A stretch of DNA of 64,000 nt from Microtetraspora fusca. Lineage in GTDB: Bacteria; Actinomycetota; Actinomycetes; Streptosporangiales; Streptosporangiaceae. Each line of letters begins with the position of its first letter. Positions within the stretch are counted from its first letter, which is position 1. Made by a program: the position numbers and the translations under genes. Where the stretch lies: assembly GCF_001570365.1 (NCBI RefSeq), contig NZ_BBYK01000055.1, positions 34,912 to 98,911 of the forward strand, read 5' to 3'. Below the pieces are notes generated by a model that was given only the letters and a program-made list of their open reading frames with translations, had not been told where the DNA came from and did not search any database. Shown here piece after piece: positions 17,462 to 24,919 of this stretch.

Positions 17462-17488
17462 CGGCGGTATGGCATCCCCGTACCGCCG
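17462..17488 (+). terminator. hairpin between precursor and modification gene
   Basis: A perfect 8-bp stem (CGGCGGTA / TACCGCCG) with an 11-nt loop lies 24 bp after the precursor stop and 42 bp before the enzyme start. In RiPP operons such a hairpin often acts as a leaky terminator or processing site that keeps precursor mRNA in excess. That role is inferred. Confidence 0.45.
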
Positions 17489-17529
17489 TCCCAGAACACC
17501 CTGGCAAGCTCCGGAGGACGTGCGGCACG

Positions 17530-19029
17530 TTGAACCTCACCGAACAGGCCGACCTGGCGCTGGCATCCGACCCCCAGTTCGGGGCCAGCACCGTCATCGA
17601 AGCCAAGAACATCGCCCGTTACCGCCTGGGACTGGCCGTCCTGGCCGGACGACGCGTACCCGACGCCGCGCCGCTTTTCAAGCAGCTCGCCGAGATGGAC
17701 GACGCGGGACTGCGCCCGATGATGTACGACCCTGTCCTGCGGAACGCCTTCGAGGATGACGTCGCCGCTCTGGAGAACGGGGTCGCCGAGCCCGGCGCGC
17801 TCGCGCACTACCTCGCCCTCGGTCTGGACGTCTCCGCTGACGGCCAGGGGCCGTGCGAGCGGTTGACCACCCCTGCGGTCCGACTGTCCCCTGGCCAGGG
17901 CATCGCGTGGGTGTGGACCGAGCTGCGGCCGTCCTCCCCGGCCGAACAGGCCGTGGCGGACCGGCTGGAGGAACTCTTCGCCGGGTCTTTCGCGGACGCC
18001 CGTGACGCCGGCAGGGTCGTCCCGGATGAGGGCATGCTCGCGGCGCTCCATCGGGGCCGGGCGCTACTGGCCGATCTCCTGCCCAACGCGGCCGCCGGAA
18101 TCTTCCCGCACATCTCGCTCGTGGGATTCGCGCGCGGCGAGATGGCGGACGGTCCGTTCAACTCGCTCGCGGGTGGCGACCCGCTGCCGTCCGCCGTCCT
18201 CATGACGCCGGAACGGCTCGGCGATCCGTGGATGACCGCGGAGATCCTGCTCCACGAGGGCCTGCATCTCAAGCTGTTCGACGTCTTGCGGACGTGTTCC
18301 CTGGTGCGCGACCCCGACCAGTTGGTGCCCATTCCGTGGCGGATCACCTCGTGGACCCTGACCCGGGTGCTCTTCGCCCTGCATGTGTATGTCCACATGG
18401 TGCTCTTCCGCGCGGCGGCGACCGATGCTTCGGCCGAGTTGCGCGGCCGGTACGGCGAGCCGCCGGCGACCGAGGTCGTCGACGCGCCGACCGAAGGGAG
18501 CGAGGCGGCGGAGACAGGCGATTTCCTCACCAGCCTGCAGCGCGCGCGGTACCTCGGCCAGCAGGCGGCCGAGACGCATCGCGAGCGGTTGACCGCCGAG
18601 GGCAGGCGGTTCGTGGACTGGCTGCTGGCGGCGCTGGACACCCTCACGCCGAGGCCCGAATCAGCGAGCGAACCCACGGTGGCCGCTGGAACGGAGGAGC
18701 CCGGGGACGCGGCCGACGCAGCGCTCCTGGAACCGGCTCGGCACCCGATGGCAGACGAACCGGTCCCGGCGGTTTCGGGATACCGGAAGGCGGAGCCGGT
18801 CTCCGTGTGCCCGATTCCCGAGCACCGGCAACTGCTCGCGTTCTCTCCGGATCCCCCGCGGTTCCGCTGGCTCAACGAGCATGCCTGGTTCATCTACGCC
18901 CTCTGCGATGGCGGAGACATTGACTCCATCCGGAGCCGATACCGCGCGACGACGGGGGACGTCACGGACGAACGTCTGGAAACGGGCCTTGCGGCCCTGG
19001 TGTCCGCGGGACTCATCGTGCCCGCGTGA
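17530..19029 (+). CDS. HExxH peptide-modification enzyme with C-terminal PqqD-like recognition domain
   Basis: About 499 residues. HEGLH in EILLHEGLHLKLF (residues 242-246), the following VPIPWR and ALHVYVHMVLF segment match the 'HEXXH motif-containing putative peptide modification' family (TIGR04267), members of which have been reported as alpha-ketoglutarate-dependent peptide hydroxylases. After an acidic linker, residues about 425-499 (HRQLLAFSPDPPRFRWLNEH, AWFIYALCDGGDIDSI) resemble PqqD/RRE domains that bind leader peptides. The start is taken as TTG 17530 with GGAGG 12 bp upstream; the open frame runs back to 17386 but overlaps the precursor. Predicted to bind the upstream 43-mer and hydroxylate its core. 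The reaction is inferred from family; the start codon is the weakest point. Confidence 0.8.
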   Translation: MNLTEQADLALASDPQFGASTVIEAKNIARYRLGLAVLAGRRVPDAAPLFKQLAEMDDAGLRPMMYDPVLRNAFEDDVAALENGVAEPGALAHYLALGLDVSADGQGPCERLTTPAVRLSPGQGIAWVWTELRPSSPAEQAVADRLEELFAGSFADARDAGRVVPDEGMLAALHRGRALLADLLPNAAAGIFPHISLVGFARGEMADGPFNSLAGGDPLPSAVLMTPERLGDPWMTAEILLHEGLHLKLFDVLRTCSLVRDPDQLVPIPWRITSWTLTRVLFALHVYVHMVLFRAAATDASAELRGRYGEPPATEVVDAPTEGSEAAETGDFLTSLQRARYLGQQAAETHRERLTAEGRRFVDWLLAALDTLTPRPESASEPTVAAGTEEPGDAADAALLEPARHPMADEPVPAVSGYRKAEPVSVCPIPEHRQLLAFSPDPPRFRWLNEHAWFIYALCDGGDIDSIRSRYRATTGDVTDERLETGLAALVSAGLIVPA

Positions 19030-19078
19030 GGGCAACAGCCCGGCATTCCAGCAGGTTCAAAGGGAGCCCCGTGCCTGG

Positions 19079-19473
19079 TGGCCGTCCCTCGTCCGGGCTG
19101 GCCTGCTCGGCTCGGTCACCGATCTCGGGAACGACTTCCTCGGCACCTGGACCGACAAGACAGGCACCAGCAAGCGGTTCCCGGCCTGGGAAGAGGCCGT
19201 CTCCCATCCGCCCAGCACGCGGGCGAGGGGTTGCGGTTCCACGACCTACGGCACTGCTACGCCAACTGGCTCGTCTCCGAGGGAGTCCCCGTCAACGACG
19301 TGGCGGGGCTCATCGGGCATGAGCAGATCTCGACCACGCTCAACCGCTACACACACGCCTCCCGCGACCGCAACGGCCGCGCTCGGGCGGTGTTCGCCGG
19401 CTTCTCCCTCAACCCGACCACGGAGAAAGCGACAACAGCCGAACCGTCCACTTCTGCAGAACCAACCGCATAG
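19079..19473 (+). pseudogene. tyrosine recombinase (phage-type integrase), C-terminal remnant
   Basis: Two frames together give an integrase C-terminus. First comes LVRAGLLGSVTDLGNDFLGT and WTDKTGTSKRFPAWEEAVSH in one frame. After a frame change at about 19210 comes GLRFHDLRHCYANWLVSEGV, then LIGHEQISTTLNRYTH. The HxxR box, GH and the catalytic Tyr are present, but the N-terminal arm-binding and core domains are missing. It begins about 50 bp after the HExxH gene and is followed by a strong terminator and, at 19802, a tRNA-Ala 3' fragment. It is a dead integrase left by an element that used the tRNA-Ala site. Confidence 0.75.
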
Positions 19474-19490
19474 TTCCTGATCAGACAGAG

Positions 19491-19519
19491 GGCCCGACTC
19501 CACCATCTGGAGTCGGGCC
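19491..19519 (+). terminator. terminator after integrase remnant
   Basis: A perfect 12-bp stem (GGCCCGACTCCA / TGGAGTCGGGCC) with a 5-nt loop, 17 bp after the integrase stop. Confidence 0.75.
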
Positions 19520-19766
19520 TTCATCTAGCGGCCACCGGCATGGGCCTGGAGAGTGAATGGCTGGATGTGAGGACGCACCCGTCGTCATCCTCAACAACCC
19601 TGATGCCTGACCCGGTCACCGGCGAGCCTCCTCGTCACGGTGCAGCGGCTCACCCACTCCGAGGAGATCCGCTGACTTTTCGCTGGCTCCGGCCCCGGAG
19701 CCCTCAGCGGACACCACGCCGCATGATCCCGGCCACCGACGACCTGCACGCCGCTTGAGCAGTAGA

Positions 19767-19800
19767 AAGGCCCGCCAGGTGGATTCACCTGGCGGGCCTT
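19767..19800. terminator. strong hairpin abutting the att repeat
   Basis: A perfect 14-bp stem (AAGGCCCGCCAGGT / ACCTGGCGGGCCTT) with a 6-nt loop, ending 1 bp before the 49-bp tRNA-Ala repeat. A related hairpin precedes the other copy at 23951-23983, so this layout was probably part of the element ends. Confidence 0.75.
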
Positions 19801-19801
19801 C

Positions 19802-19850
19802 GGCCTGGTGGAGCTATGGGGATTTGAACCCCAGACCCCTTCGATGCGAA
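19802..19850. repeat. att site: 49-bp copy of the tRNA-Ala 3' half
   Basis: These 49 bp are identical to 23984-24032, which covers the 3' half (anticodon loop, anticodon 3' stem, variable region, T arm, acceptor, CCA) of the tRNA-Ala gene. The 5' half of the tRNA is absent here. This is the classic duplicate left by site-specific integration into a tRNA gene, and it marks the left end of the 4.1-kb element. Confidence 0.9.
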
Positions 19851-20009
19851 GCCACCTACCACTGAATCCCTACTGCGGTGGGAAAGCATCTGGCCTGGAC
19901 ACGTAGTCCGCCTGAGTCCGCACACGTTCGGGCTTGTGCGCTGCGGTTGTCACCCAGTTCGTCACTCAGCCCTACTGCGCAGTGTGGAGCTGAGCCCTAC
20001 CCTTGGCTC

Positions 20010-20483
20010 ATGTACCCCTGCCTCGACGTCTACGTCTGGATATCCGAGCGCAGACCTGAGACTTTCATGCGGTTCATCGAAAGCTACGTCAACGCCGCTG
20101 ATCCTGGGGACGACCGGTTACACGCCTTCACACGGTTGCACGTCATAGGAACCGGAAGCGAGGCCGACGCCGAGGAGGTTAACGAACTCCGGTTCGACCC
20201 CGCCGACGATGCCTTCACGCTATACCTACGAGGTCGCGAACATTATCAAGCCATCATCACGGTTACCCGTGACGGCGCCGCCGTGCTGGGACTCAGTGTC
20301 GAAGCCCCGGACGATAAGCTGGAAAGGCTCGCGCAGGCTACGCGGCTCGTTGAGCAACTCCGTCGCCAGTTCTCCGCCCCGGCAGGGATCGCCGGGGTCG
20401 AACTCCCTCCGCCTCGAGACCGCGTGGAGTGGCGAGAGGAAGAACAGGTGGAGCTCAGGGTTGGTGCAATCCCCGCACCATAA
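20010..20483 (+). CDS. hypothetical protein in the tRNA-Ala element
   Basis: A 157-residue soluble protein starting at ATG 20010 (MYPCLDVYVW). Visible features are FMRFIESYVNAADPGDDRLH, an acidic segment GSEADAEEVNELRFDPADD, a TLYLRGREHYQAIITVTRDG beta segment, and a helix KLERLAQATRLVEQLRRQF. No known catalytic motif. It resembles small immunity-like or SMI1/DUF-type proteins in general shape only; I do not assign a family. Composition is less GC-rich than core genes, consistent with acquisition on the element. Confidence 0.65.
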   Translation: MYPCLDVYVWISERRPETFMRFIESYVNAADPGDDRLHAFTRLHVIGTGSEADAEEVNELRFDPADDAFTLYLRGREHYQAIITVTRDGAAVLGLSVEAPDDKLERLAQATRLVEQLRRQFSAPAGIAGVELPPPRDRVEWREEEQVELRVGAIPAP

Positions 20484-20642
20484 CCCGACTTACCGTGGCC
20501 ACATGATTACAAGAAAAGGGCAGGCCCCTCGTGGATGGCTCGCCGCCCTGTTGGGTCGGCAGGTGCGGGCTGGCGGAGTGTGCTCGTGTAAGTCGACGTT
20601 GCTGTACGGGTTGCTGTACAGACGCAGCTCGGTGTCCGGCTT

Positions 20643-20936
20643 TTAAGACTGATCATGCTCGGTGGAGATCGTCACATAACCAGACGTCCACAAATCCTTA
20701 TCCACGTCATATTCGGCCACGTCGAAGCAGTCGGGCTCATCCTTGAAACCCGGGAGGGTCCGCGCTCGCTCGATTCGCGCTCGCGCAAGGCCTTCGCTGG
20801 AATAGACACCCAGGATCTTGAAGTCGTCTTCGTCGTCTAGGTAGGTGATCGGTCGGCCGTCCTCCTCAAAATGCTGGACGTTACCGTCTTCATCTGTATT
20901 GAAGTGATGTATGTGCCACAGGAGGTAGACCTTCAC
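20643..20936 (-). CDS. DUF7336-like small protein
   Basis: A 97-residue acidic protein beginning at GTG 20936 with VKVYLLWHIHHF. The EDDFKILGVYSSEGLARARI segment and LPGFKDEPDCFDVAEYDVDK, ending in LWTSGYVTI, match a widespread small family (the 'YLLWH ... GVYSS ... Y.W..G' type, DUF7336). Function is unknown; members are scattered in accessory regions. AGGAGG lies inside the gene, not before it, so the start rests on the conserved N-terminus. Confidence 0.7.
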   Translation of the reverse strand: MKVYLLWHIHHFNTDEDGNVQHFEEDGRPITYLDDEDDFKILGVYSSEGLARARIERARTLPGFKDEPDCFDVAEYDVDKDLWTSGYVTISTEHDQS

Positions 20937-21199
20937 GAACGCAGGTTAGCCCAGGTGTAGCGCTTCGGCCCTGCACGCGGCCCCGCCGACGACGTAGCCC
21001 TGGCCTACCTGGAGTCGGCCTGTAAGCCCGGTTCAATTTCCGCACGCTCCCTACCTGCATGCTCTCGCCCTGCATCTGGAGCGACCTGCGAAAACGCTTC
21101 CATCCGTTGTCATCGCTTGCCAGTACTTTCCGACGCCGTGTGCCCCAAAGTGCCCCCAGGGCGGCCGATCGCCCTGTCATCGGAGTCTGAGGTTCTGGC

Positions 21200-21460
21200 C
21201 TAAATGTCCTCCCCGCCTCCGATCTTGCGGGCGTCTCTATTGGCCAGCAAGACCACCAAGCGAGCGGCTAACACGCCCAGGAGCCAGATGACCCCCGACC
21301 AAAACACGGAGGCGGTGACATGGGCCGAGGTGATCTGTTGGCGACCTTGGATGATGTAGTCCCCTAGTAGGTCCCACACGCACTTCGCCGCCACAAAGCA
21401 GGTCCAGCCCAGAAGCATCTTCCGGGCCTTCGGGCTCCACTTCTGACGAACGGCCCTCAT
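21200..21460 (-). CDS. small two-TM membrane protein
   Basis: 86 residues with two hydrophobic segments: LLGWTCFVAAKCVWDLLGDY and VFWSGVIWLLGVLAARLVVLLA. The N-terminus is basic (RAVRQKWSPKARK). AGGGAG lies 8 bp before ATG 21460; a GTG three codons earlier would abut the Shine-Dalgarno. It follows the 21514-21831 gene with a short gap and probably shares its transcript. Family not recognised. Confidence 0.5.
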   Translation of the reverse strand: MRAVRQKWSPKARKMLLGWTCFVAAKCVWDLLGDYIIQGRQQITSAHVTASVFWSGVIWLLGVLAARLVVLLANRDARKIGGGEDI

Positions 21461-21513
21461 GTGACGCACTCCCTAGTTCGGTCACGCGCTGGTCGCAGGC
21501 CCTCATGGCCTGA

Positions 21514-21831
21514 TCACGAGAGTTCCTGCGCTTTCCACGTCTGCCAACACCGTGCAGAGGTGCGGACGAGCCAGCGCGACCCTCGAAAGAGGAGCCGGGC
21601 AAGGCCGAAGAGGAACGCGACCTGGAACAACAGAGCGCACATGAGCATGGTCTCGTTGAGTAACTTTCCGCCGACCCAATCACTTGCCCAATCTCCGACG
21701 ACGGGCGTGATGACCACGCCCAACACGTACCCGATCATCATCAACGCTTCGTTATACGCGGCACGCATGAACTGATCGTAGGGCTGCGGCAAAACCCGCA
21801 CACTTCCCTGTCCTGATCTCTCGTCTGCCAT
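21514..21831 (-). CDS. small membrane protein
   Basis: 105 residues with two hydrophobic segments (EALMMIGYVLGVVITPVVGD; TMLMCALLFQVAFLFGLARL) and a basic C-terminal tail (RGSRWLVRTSARCWQTW). ATG 21831. It sits upstream of another small membrane gene on the same strand inside the tRNA-Ala element. Function unknown; maintenance or exclusion roles on mobile elements would be a guess. Confidence 0.5.
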   Translation of the reverse strand: MADERSGQGSVRVLPQPYDQFMRAAYNEALMMIGYVLGVVITPVVGDWASDWVGGKLLNETMLMCALLFQVAFLFGLARLLFRGSRWLVRTSARCWQTWKAQELS

Positions 21832-22438
21832 CGTCCCACCGCGAAGCGGCAGCAGGCCGGCGACTGAGGGTCAAGCCCAGCCTCGCGTGTACCTGTTCCC
21901 GGTGACCTTCCTCCTGAACTGGTTGCCCTACCCGCACGGCTGGGCTTGACCAGGAGGAGTCGGTCTGCTGGGCTCTGCCTGGGTCGATGGCGGGCGAGCG
22001 ATCAAGACTTCCAGTCCCGCCATCTACGGCCAGCACGTTCCGCGGGCCACCTCTCGGAGCCTGAGCGCCCCGGGGTTTGGGGCAGCGCCCCAAGGTCTTC
22101 GCTGCTCCTCTTGGAAAAGACTCTCATCGGCATAAACCATGCCGTCAGTTCGCCGACCGTCGTACTGTGCTTGCCGGCGGGCAGCGCGACCGCGAGGCGG
22201 GACCGGCCGAAGAGCCGCACGCCCGCCGTGGCGAGGCGCGCGGCCCAGCCGGCTCATGCTCGTATGCGTACGCTCTCCGCGTCATGCGGGGCCGTGGCTG
22301 GCTTCCTTGGCTGCGTTGTGCTTCCCGGTGCTCTTCCCCTGGCTGCCCTCGGGCGGGTGTCCCTCTGTTCGGTGCTCACCGGTTCCCGCCGAAGGCGGCT
22401 TGAAGACGTAGGGAAAGTTGTAACGGGGCAGCCCGAAC
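21832..22438. other. 607 bp without a convincing gene, inside the element
   Basis: Several open frames exist, but none has a good start, a recognisable domain or an amino-acid composition like real protein. A plus-strand run at about 21886-21950 (VYLFPVTFLLNWLPYPHGWA, then stop) looks like the tail of a lost gene. I regard the stretch as decayed cargo. Confidence 0.4.
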
Positions 22439-23092
22439 CTAGATCAGCTTGCTCGTGTATCCGGCCTCAACCAGCCTCTTGAAGGCGAACTCAACTTCTG
22501 CGGGCATCTCCTGAGGGATGGCAAAGCCCTGCTTCGGGTACTCGGCAATCCGCTGAATGTCGCCAACGATCATGTTGATTACCCGGTCTGCGTCACCGAT
22601 GTCTTCGACATACTCGTCAAGAGGAAGCGGGCGCGAAGCGCAGACTACATTCACCTCAGGCCACAACTTGCGGCACGTCGCGTAAGCGCGGCGCTGTTGG
22701 TAAGGACGCGAGATCAGCATTACTGAAGACGGTCGTATGCCCTCATCGGCCAGCAGCTCGCGGGTGAACGTGATGTTCTCGCCGGTGTTCGTGGCCCGCG
22801 GTTCTATCCGAATCGCCTCGGGAGGAACACCAAGTCGAACGGCATGCTCTCGATAGTGGACCGCTTCCCCTCGGGGAAACCGCTCGATGGTGGTAGGAGC
22901 GTTCGCGCCGGTAAACACCACGAGGGGAAACGCCGCCGAATGGAAGAGTTCGGCTGTGAAGGTAGCGACTCCGAGATCGTGACTGCCGAGCCCGATCCCA
23001 ACGTCACATGTCCGGCGTTCGTGGTGCATGTCGTGGTAGTCCCAGAGGGTTTCCACGTCCGCTCGGAGGACGTCGGGGATATGGGCTGTCAT
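22439..23092 (-). CDS. YdcF family protein (DUF218)
   Basis: About 217 residues with the DUF218/YdcF pattern: IGLGSHDLGVATFTAELF, FPLVVFTGANAPTT, GEAVHYREHAVRLGVPPEAI, then EPRATNTGENITFTRELL, VMLISRPYQQRRA. Relatives (ElyC/SanA/YdcF) bind nucleotides or act in envelope metabolism; here no membrane segment is present, as in cytosolic YdcF. ATG 23092. On AICE-like elements this gene often accompanies a UTRA regulator, as it does here (25 bp downstream of the UTRA fragment). Exact activity unknown. Confidence 0.85.
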   Translation of the reverse strand: MTAHIPDVLRADVETLWDYHDMHHERRTCDVGIGLGSHDLGVATFTAELFHSAAFPLVVFTGANAPTTIERFPRGEAVHYREHAVRLGVPPEAIRIEPRATNTGENITFTRELLADEGIRPSSVMLISRPYQQRRAYATCRKLWPEVNVVCASRPLPLDEYVEDIGDADRVINMIVGDIQRIAEYPKQGFAIPQEMPAEVEFAFKRLVEAGYTSKLI

Positions 23093-23117
23093 GAGTCTCT
23101 CCCGGAAGCGATCACCC

Positions 23118-23376
23118 TCAGTCCGGGATCTTGAAGGTATAGGACCATGCGAAACGAGAGGCTGCATGAACCCCTCGTGCGAACTCGACTACCCGCCCCT
23201 CACGCGTGCTAGTCGTACGCGTGAGCACCATGACGGGCTCACCTGAGGGCAACTGGAGCTGCTCGACCTCTTCGGGCTTCGGCATGCGAGCGCAGAGCGT
23301 CTCTGTGATCACATCGGGCTCCATCCCTTGAAGGGTTAGAACCGCGAACCCGCCGCCACGTCCGGCCGGCCGTCCA
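23118..23376 (-). pseudogene. GntR-type regulator, UTRA domain fragment
   Basis: Residues read RMPKPEEVEQLQLPSGEPVM, VLTRTTSTREGRVVEF and AWSYTFKIPD, the C-terminal ligand-binding UTRA domain of HutC/GntR regulators. The N-terminal winged helix and the first half of UTRA are absent. At about 23376 the sequence changes to an integrase fragment in the opposite orientation, so the gene was cut by a recombination event. It probably regulated the adjacent YdcF gene before truncation. Confidence 0.7.
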
Positions 23377-23384
23377 AGTCGCTG

Positions 23385-23922
23385 ATGCTCGATCAGGCCG
23401 AAGCCGTGCTCAAGTCGGCGGAAGGAACGCCCTTGCACGCCTATCCTGACGCTGTGCCGCCGGTACCGGCATCCATCATGGTGTGGCGGTCGGTCCGGGC
23501 GGGCGGTGACACGAAGACGGAGAAGTCACGTCGAACGCTGGCCCTGCCGAAACGCTGTGTCGATGCGCTCATTCGCCACCGTGAGCGTCAGATCGTCGCC
23601 CGGAAGGCTGCCGGCCCTCGCTGGAAAGATCACGACCTTGTCTTCGCCTCTGCGGTCGGTACCGAGCTGGATGCCCACAACGTCCGTCGCGCCTTCCGCA
23701 AGGTTCTCAAGAAGGCAGGGCTGAACGAGAAGGAGTGGACCCCCCCGGGAGATGCGACACAGTTTCGTCTCGCTGCTCTCCGACAGCGGGGTGCCGATCG
23801 AGAACATCTCTCGTCTGGTTGGTCACAGCAACACGAGGGTGACCGAGACCGTCTATCGGAAGCAGCTTCGGCCGGTCCTCGTAGAAGGTGCCGAAGCGAT
23901 GGACGGTCTCTTCCAGCCGTAG
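23385..23922 (+). pseudogene. tyrosine integrase, internally deleted and frameshifted
   Basis: Starts in mid-core (LDQAEAVLKSAEGTPLHAY), jumps to VWRSVRAGGDTKTEKSRRTL and DHDLVFASAVGTELDAHNVR, then loses frame in a run of seven C at 23740-23746. One base fewer restores WTPREMRHSFVSLLSDSGVP, LVGHSNTRVTETVYRKQLRP and the natural end GLFQP. The HxxR box (RHSF context), GH and catalytic Tyr are therefore present but out of frame. It lies 61 bp from the right att repeat, the normal place for a tRNA-targeting integrase. It is not functional as written. Confidence 0.8.
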
Positions 23923-23950
23923 TCGCTCAGTTAGTCACCCAGAAGATCAA

Positions 23951-23983
23951 AGAGGCCGGTCCCGCTGAGCGGAACCGGCCTCT
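23951..23983. terminator. hairpin after integrase, abutting the right att
   Basis: An inverted repeat AGAGGCCGGT / ACCGGCCTCT (10 bp) with an imperfect inner stem lies between the integrase stop and the 49-bp repeat. It would end integrase transcription and also tRNA-Ala transcription from the other side. Confidence 0.65.
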
Positions 23984-24032
23984 GGCCTGGTGGAGCTATG
24001 GGGATTTGAACCCCAGACCCCTTCGATGCGAA
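23984..24032. repeat. att site: 49-bp repeat within the intact tRNA-Ala
   Basis: Identical to 19802-19850. It begins just outside the CCA end and runs to the anticodon loop, so recombination here regenerates a complete tRNA. It is the right boundary of the integrated element. Confidence 0.9.
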
Positions 24033-24064
24033 CGAAGTGCGCTACCGGACTGCGCTATAGCCCC
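23988..24064 (-). tRNA. tRNA-Ala (anticodon CGC), CCA encoded
   Basis: All stems fold: acceptor GGGGCTA/TAGCTCC with the G3:U70 pair that defines alanine tRNA, a D arm with GCGC/GCGC, anticodon stem CTTCG/CGAAG with loop TTCGCAT (anticodon CGC, reads GCG), and a T arm with GTTCAAATC. The mature part is 23991-24064 and CCA is encoded at 23988-23990. It is the attachment site of the element to its left. Confidence 0.95.
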
Positions 24065-24124
24065 AATGCCTCGACTAGATTAGCAAACATTCGGAGTCGT
24101 TCGCGCCAACCCCGTCGATCCCCA

Positions 24125-24919
24125 TCAGTCGCCGACCGCCCGCCTGTCGGAGTACTGGTCGAAGACCTGGACCCGCTTGCGCGCCTCCAGCATGATCACC
24201 TCTGCCTCGCGGGCCATGGCCTCCATGGCGCGCCGGCGCTCGCGCTGCTTCGCGAGCCGCTCCGCGCGCGCCTTGGCGGCCAGCTCGCGCCGCTCCGCGT
24301 CCACGCGTACGGCGACGCGCAGCACGGCGAGATACGCAACGAAGAGGACGCCTGAGGGCGCCACGGCCCACCACGGCATCACCCTGACGGCGGCGGTGAC
24401 GGTGGAGGCGATGACGAGCAGGACGCTCCAGAGCAGCCGCCTGCGGCGGCGGGCGATGATGAGCGCGCGACGCCGCACGGCGGCGCGGCGTGCGCGCGCC
24501 GCGCGGTCCTCCTGGGGCCGGGCCGCGCCGTCGGCGGCCGGAGCCTCATCCGAGCGCTCCGCCTTGCCTTCGGCGTCACGGGCCGCCTCGTCCTCAGCGG
24601 ACGCCTCCCGGGAAGCGTCGTCACCCGATGCCCCTGCGCTGCCATTCGAGGGGGCTCCCGAAGCGGGTCGGGCGCCCTGCCGGGCCGCCTCCACGACAGG
24701 GGCGGGCAGCGGGATGGTGAGCGGAGCGGAGCCCGCGTCGGCCTCCTGGGCGGACTCCGGCCGCGGACTCTCGATGACCGTGTCCGCGTCGGCCGCGGGC
24801 TCGGCGGGCTCGTCCTCGTACAGGTCGTCGATGGCGTGCTTGTCCCTGCGCAGCCACATCGGCAGCAGGACGCCCAGCCACATGACGACAATGGCGAGGT
24901 AGAGGAGGACGCTACCCAT
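24125..24919 (-). CDS. conserved actinobacterial membrane protein
   Basis: About 264 residues. An N-terminal membrane helix, MGSVLLYLAIVVMWLGVLLP, is followed by MWLRRDKHA, a long acidic/Ala-rich disordered linker (residues about 30-145), a basic stretch, two hydrophobic segments (LLWSVLLVIASTVTAAV; APSGVLFVAYLAVLRVAV) and a basic C-terminal coiled coil ending QYSDRRAVGD. The N-terminal motif is conserved in proteins next to the moaB/moeA cluster in actinomycetes. ATG 24919 begins the conserved MGSVLL. Function unknown. Confidence 0.75.
   Translation of the reverse strand: MGSVLLYLAIVVMWLGVLLPMWLRRDKHAIDDLYEDEPAEPAADADTVIESPRPESAQEADAGSAPLTIPLPAPVVEAARQGARPASGAPSNGSAGASGDDASREASAEDEAARDAEGKAERSDEAPAADGAARPQEDRAARARRAAVRRRALIIARRRRRLLWSVLLVIASTVTAAVRVMPWWAVAPSGVLFVAYLAVLRVAVRVDAERRELAAKARAERLAKQRERRRAMEAMAREAEVIMLEARKRVQVFDQYSDRRAVGD

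Larger units (their letters stand above)
19851..23983. mobile_element. degenerate integrated element at tRNA-Ala
   Basis: About 4.1 kb bounded by identical 49-bp tRNA-Ala repeats. Contents: hypothetical 157-residue protein, DUF7336-like protein, two small membrane proteins, a YdcF-family protein, a UTRA regulator fragment and a frameshifted tyrosine integrase next to the right repeat. GntR/UTRA regulators, YdcF proteins and such integrases occur on actinomycete integrative and conjugative elements (AICEs), but replication and FtsK-like transfer genes are missing. Base composition is visibly less GC-rich than the flanks. It is probably no longer mobile on its own. Confidence 0.8.

Noticed and set aside
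17386..17529. N-terminal extension of the HExxH enzyme (longer open frame)
   Set aside because: It overlaps the precursor gene in another frame, is rich in Arg/Ser/Pro, and has no homology-like features.
19802..19877. Possible second tRNA gene
   Set aside because: Only the 3' half of tRNA-Ala is present; the sequence after 19850 has no D arm or acceptor 5' strand, so it is an att scar.
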